Made by a program: the position numbers and the translations under genes
Source of the DNA: Maricurvus nonylphenolicus
GTDB lineage: Bacteria > Pseudomonadota > Gammaproteobacteria > Pseudomonadales > Cellvibrionaceae
Length of the DNA stretch: 64,000 bases
Direction of reading: 5' to 3'
Assembly (NCBI RefSeq): GCF_042854845.1
Contig: NZ_AP031498.1
Span: 5,208,001-5,272,000, forward strand
Part shown: one piece after another, positions 61,103 through 64,000 of the stretch
Numbering within the stretch: position 1 is the stretch's first letter
Layout: the number at the start of each line of letters is the position of its first letter
The notes under the pieces: generated by a model
Databases searched by the model: none
What the model was told of the DNA's origin: nothing
What the model saw: only the letters and a program-made list of their open reading frames with translations

Positions 61103-62188
61103 TTATTCGCCAATTTCCTGGCCAAGCCGCGTTAGAATAGTGATTGTCTGGTCACTGGCTTGTTCCATTTGTCCCAAAGCATCAATGGAATTGTCCAAAC
61201 TGCCGGCTGATAAGGCATCCAATGCCTGTAATCCACTTTGGTGAACAGCCGCATGAGGCTTCTCCAACGCCCCGTAACTGGGCAAGCCACGGTAGTGCTC
61301 TGCACCATCGCCCTGATAATACCAATGGCCGAGTCGACACTGATGATGGTCAGCCACCTCACCGTTGGCCCCCTTATGGTTGAGCCAGCGCTGGTAGACA
61401 TCCTGCTTCCAGGCCATGTGGTCGAGCTTAACCGTCTCCATAAAGCTGGCCATGGCTTCCTGGGTAATGGTCTCGTGCATGGAACGGGAAAAAACGATCA
61501 GCTTATCCAGCGAGTCACTGGTTTCCGTAGCGTTTTCCAGCATGGTTTCGCAATTGCTAAACGTTGCAGAAATACTCTCGTCCGCCGCCTGCGTGCTGCG
61601 ATCAATCTCACTAACCAGCTTGGCGATCTCGGCACTGGCCTCACTGGCACGCTTGGCCAGGGTACGCACCTCATCGGCCACCACGGCAAAACCCCGGCCC
61701 TGCTCACCGGCACGGGCCGCCTCAATGGCCGCATTCAGGGCCAACAGGTTAGTCTGCTCGGAAATATTATTGATGATACCCACAAACTGGGTAATCTCTT
61801 CAGCGGCACCACGCAGCTGGGAAATCCCCTGATGAGTAACACTCACCTCGGTGCTGACATTCCCCAGCCCCTCAGTAAGGGTACGCATATTGGCAGAAGA
61901 CTGGTCATACAGAGCGGCAGAGTTGAGGATCACATCGCGTTCTGTCAGCAGGTTATTGGCCATGCTGGCAATGCGCTCACGGATACCGCCGAGTGGCGCC
62001 ATACCGTCCACCGCCAGGCGCATCACACCCAGATCACTCTCGGCCTCAGACTGAGCCGCCAATTGTGCCTCCAGCTCAGCGATGCGCTGGTCAGCGCGCG
62101 CTAGCGCCTGCTCTTGCTGGTTACAGCGCCTTTCCAATTCATCTGTTTTGTCCAGGCTTTCCTGATATAAGCTACTTCTTACTAGCAT
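61103..62188 (-). CDS. Soluble chemoreceptor with CZB zinc-binding domain
   Basis: A 361-residue cytoplasmic MCP. An N-terminal coiled coil (about 1-60) leads to a signalling hairpin (about 80-240; GIINNISEQTNLLALNAAIEAARAGEQGRGFAVVADEVR, the CheA/CheW-binding tip) and a C-terminal CZB domain (about 255-360) with His in LDHMAWKQ, CRLGHWYYQGDG and PHAAVHQSG. No membrane helix. CZB domains bind zinc and can sense hypochlorous acid through a Cys; a Cys is present in HHQCRLG. Confidence 0.92.
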   Translation of the reverse strand: MLVRSSLYQESLDKTDELERRCNQQEQALARADQRIAELEAQLAAQSEAESDLGVMRLAVDGMAPLGGIRERIASMANNLLTERDVILNSAALYDQSSANMRTLTEGLGNVSTEVSVTHQGISQLRGAAEEITQFVGIINNISEQTNLLALNAAIEAARAGEQGRGFAVVADEVRTLAKRASEASAEIAKLVSEIDRSTQAADESISATFSNCETMLENATETSDSLDKLIVFSRSMHETITQEAMASFMETVKLDHMAWKQDVYQRWLNHKGANGEVADHHQCRLGHWYYQGDGAEHYRGLPSYGALEKPHAAVHQSGLQALDALSAGSLDNSIDALGQMEQASDQTITILTRLGQEIGE

Positions 62189-62248
62189 GCTGCCTCACCA
62201 ATAGACTGATCGTTGCCAGTCTATCGGCTGAACTTGCACCACCTTGAA

Positions 62249-62488
62249 TCACGCCGCCTGATTCAAGTGCTCCATCAAGGCCTCATAACCACCGATATAG
62301 GTCTGGCCGTGGAAGATCTGCGGCACGGTATTCACCTCACGCCCAATGGTCTTGGACAGGTCAGCCTTGGAAATACCTTCCTCGTGAATATCCACATAGC
62401 GGAAAGGTAACTCGCGACGCTCCAACTCTTCCTTCGCCCGACGGCAAAAACCACACTGCTGATGACCAAAAAGGGTGTAACGACTCAT
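62249..62488 (-). CDS. grxC: Glutaredoxin (GrxC type)
   Basis: A 79-residue glutaredoxin. Active site C12-G-F-C15 (HQQCGFCRRAKEEL), glutathione-binding NTVPQIF with cis-Pro and GGYEALMEH. ATG 62488 follows AGGAGC; a longer frame to 62566 lacks a site. In Pseudomonas the grx gene lies near ntrBC and secB, so its position fits. Confidence 0.94.
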   Translation of the reverse strand: MSRYTLFGHQQCGFCRRAKEELERRELPFRYVDIHEEGISKADLSKTIGREVNTVPQIFHGQTYIGGYEALMEHLNQAA

Positions 62489-62666
62489 AGGAATGCTCCT
62501 GTGGATAACGCTTGTTGATAACTTGAGGTCCATTCTACGGTTACCCACAACTAACAATCCAAACAATTAAAACTAACCATCTGATAGCTAATATTTAATA
62601 AGCAACGTCAACCAGAGCTACCAGTAAGGCGTTTAAGGAATAACTGTGCCCCTGAAAGGAATACCC

Positions 62667-63137
62667 ATGCGCCATATGATCCCCACCCTGTCTGTGAATC
62701 TGGCCTTATCCCTGTTTGCCGCCAGCAGCTGGGCCGAAGCCATACCGGACACCGAACAGGAGCCAGATACACCACAAACCGAGCAAGACACGTCACAGAA
62801 GCGTGGCGATTTCCGCCCCGGCCGACACGGCCGCCAGCAGGCTCGGGAAATGATCGAGCGCTATATGCTCGAACAGGGGGATATTACCCAGAGCCAACTC
62901 GATCAACAGCGCGAGGAACGCAAAGCCCTCAGGGAAGATATACGCGCACTTAAACAAGCCGTCGACGAAGCCGCCCTGGCCAAATTGCGTGAAGAATTAA
63001 AAACTAAGAAACAGGCCCGCCGCGAAGAGATCAAAGCCTATTTGGAAAAGCACCCACAGCTGCAAGAGCAACTGGCGGAGCAGCGGGAAAAGATTAAACA
63101 GCAGCGACGTGATTGTTTGCGGGGCAAACACCGTTAG
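62667..63137 (+). CDS. Secreted coiled-coil protein of unknown function
   Basis: A 156-residue exported protein. Signal peptide to about residue 23 (FAASSWA), an acidic Thr/Gln-rich linker, then an almost wholly helical, charged region (about 55-150) with Glu/Lys/Arg heptads. Composition resembles periplasmic chaperones of the Spy/CpxP type but the LTxxQ motif is not clear, so I assign no function. AAAGGA precedes ATG 62667. Confidence 0.65.
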   Translation: MRHMIPTLSVNLALSLFAASSWAEAIPDTEQEPDTPQTEQDTSQKRGDFRPGRHGRQQAREMIERYMLEQGDITQSQLDQQREERKALREDIRALKQAVDEAALAKLREELKTKKQARREEIKAYLEKHPQLQEQLAEQREKIKQQRRDCLRGKHR

Positions 63138-63139
63138 AT

Positions 63140-63853
63140 TTACACCCTGCCTTTCAAGTAATTGCTTCGCTCTTCTTTAGGGAATTTCTCAATCGCATAG
63201 CGCAACATGGTACGAGGAATGTTTTGATAATGCGGTTTTAAGAATGCCTTCTCGACCGTGACATCACGATTGCCCACCTCCCTCAGCATCCAGCCAACGG
63301 CTTTATGTATTAAATCTTCCTGATCGCTGAGAAGTAACCCCGACAACTTCAGCGTATCCTCGAAATCATGATTTCGAATAAATTGAAACGTCGCAATAAT
63401 CGCTATACGCCTTTCCCAGAGGCTGTCGGATTCAGCCAACTGATACAGCATTTGTCTGTCTCGCCCTTCCAGATAACCACCCACAATTTGGTAGGCAGAG
63501 CTATCCACCAAATCCCAATTGTTAATGTACTGGGTATTGTTCAAATACATCTGGTAAATCGCCGACTTGTCCTCGTCGTTACCCTTTTTGAACTTGTGGA
63601 CCAACAGCAACAACGAGAACAGCCGCACTTCATGGAAGGGAGAAACCAACAGCTTCTGTATTTCTGTCAGTGTCGTATCTTGAAAGGCTTTAACCTGCTT
63701 TCTCAGTACAGGCACCCTGATGCCCAGAAATTGATCGCCCTCGCCGTATTCGCCTTTACCCGTTTTGAAAAAGCGTTGTGAGTGCTCGGCTATTTCGGGG
63801 TTGGCTAAGCCCCTAAGAGCCTCTTTGATTGTTTTTGCCGTGACTATTGCCAT
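63140..63853 (-). CDS. DNA alkylation repair protein, AlkD-like
   Basis: A 237-residue HEAT-repeat DNA glycosylase-like protein. Family strings: FFKTGKGEYGEGDQFLGIRVP near the N-terminus, EVRLFSLLLLVHKF, NWDLVDSSAYQIVG, ERRIAIIATFQFIR and KAVGWMLREVGNRD. AlkD removes bulky or 3-/7-alkylated purines. It ends two bases from the convergent coiled-coil gene. Confidence 0.92.
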   Translation of the reverse strand: MAIVTAKTIKEALRGLANPEIAEHSQRFFKTGKGEYGEGDQFLGIRVPVLRKQVKAFQDTTLTEIQKLLVSPFHEVRLFSLLLLVHKFKKGNDEDKSAIYQMYLNNTQYINNWDLVDSSAYQIVGGYLEGRDRQMLYQLAESDSLWERRIAIIATFQFIRNHDFEDTLKLSGLLLSDQEDLIHKAVGWMLREVGNRDVTVEKAFLKPHYQNIPRTMLRYAIEKFPKEERSNYLKGRV

Positions 63854-64000
63854 AAATCTTGATTGGGTCTATTGCTCAGTATTGCACGCGTAGCAGATCA
63901 GCTCGATAATTCATCGAACTCATACTGCCATAAAAACCAGCCATGTCCACTTTACCCCAGCCTTTTGATTAGTTTTTTGCAGCGAACTTGCTTCGTGGCT

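Noticed and set aside
61238..62104. 288-codon + strand frame opposite the chemoreceptor
   Set aside because: A shadow of the MCP gene; low-complexity and no start signal.
1..64000. CRISPR arrays, tRNA or rRNA genes, prophage genes
   Set aside because: I saw no regularly spaced direct repeats, no cloverleaf with CCA end and no phage structural genes. A tRNAscan or CRISPR search would be needed to exclude weak cases.

Overview
The window is a piece of a gammaproteobacterial chromosome. Its housekeeping genes follow an order I know from Pseudomonas and its relatives: priA, SPOR protein, hslVU, DUF971, ubiE-ubiJ-ubiB-hisI-hisE-tatABC, then dtd and pip, then typA, thiI, glnA, a DUF4124 gene, ntrB and ntrC. 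Two glutamine synthetases side by side, a chromosomal integron and many cyclic-di-GMP genes would suit a marine or soil member of the Cellvibrionales or a neighbouring group. That placement is inference; there is no rRNA gene to confirm it and I found no tRNA.

Layout. 1-2254: 3' part of priA, a pair of palindromic REP-like repeats and a SPOR-domain protein. The argS gene often found here is absent. 2251-18230: about 16 kb of accessory genes between the SPOR gene and hslV, which are usually close neighbours. Its left part holds a serine hydrolase, a PutP-type symporter, a YqhC/YqhD-like aldehyde detoxification pair, a GST-like protein, AraC regulators, a MAPEG protein, a binding-protein/GGDEF fusion, a methyltransferase and a lipoprotein hydrolase. 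Its right part (14034-18230) is an integron: intI on the + strand behind a near-perfect LexA box, an attI-like region, and six gene cassettes on the - strand, five of them followed by recognisable attC sites (three strong, two weaker). 18308-20673: hslV, hslU, DUF971. 20884-26125: an RND efflux pair without its outer-membrane channel, then a lone binding lipoprotein. 26306-31711: ubiquinone, histidine and Tat genes in one direction.

31793-34198: a GGDEF protein and a REC/HD-GYP protein. 34328-40054: dtd, tag, two tandem secreted paralogues of unknown function, a proline iminopeptidase, purU and a PstS-like/OmpA fusion. 40249-49275 (- strand): typA, a DUF1835-like protein, an NspS/MbaA-like polyamine-sensing pair, a small membrane protein and thiI. 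49489-51261: a Ser/Thr kinase and PP2C phosphatase pair. 51331-57966: a nitrogen block, in which GSII has two NtrC-like sites and a sigma-54 promoter, followed by glnA (GSI), a DUF4124 protein and ntrBC. 58198-63853: thioesterase, secreted protease, an unknown protein, a palindromic element, an AraC regulator, a soluble CZB chemoreceptor, glutaredoxin, a small secreted coiled-coil protein and an AlkD-like glycosylase.

How they work together: NtrB/NtrC probably drive GSII (and perhaps GSI) through sigma-54. Three GGDEF proteins and one HD-GYP protein give several inputs to cyclic-di-GMP, one probably periplasmic polyamine. The integron integrase looks SOS-controlled. The most unusual parts are the integron with its unknown cassettes, the tandem secreted paralogues at 35.5-36.7 kb, and two kinds of palindromic repeat.
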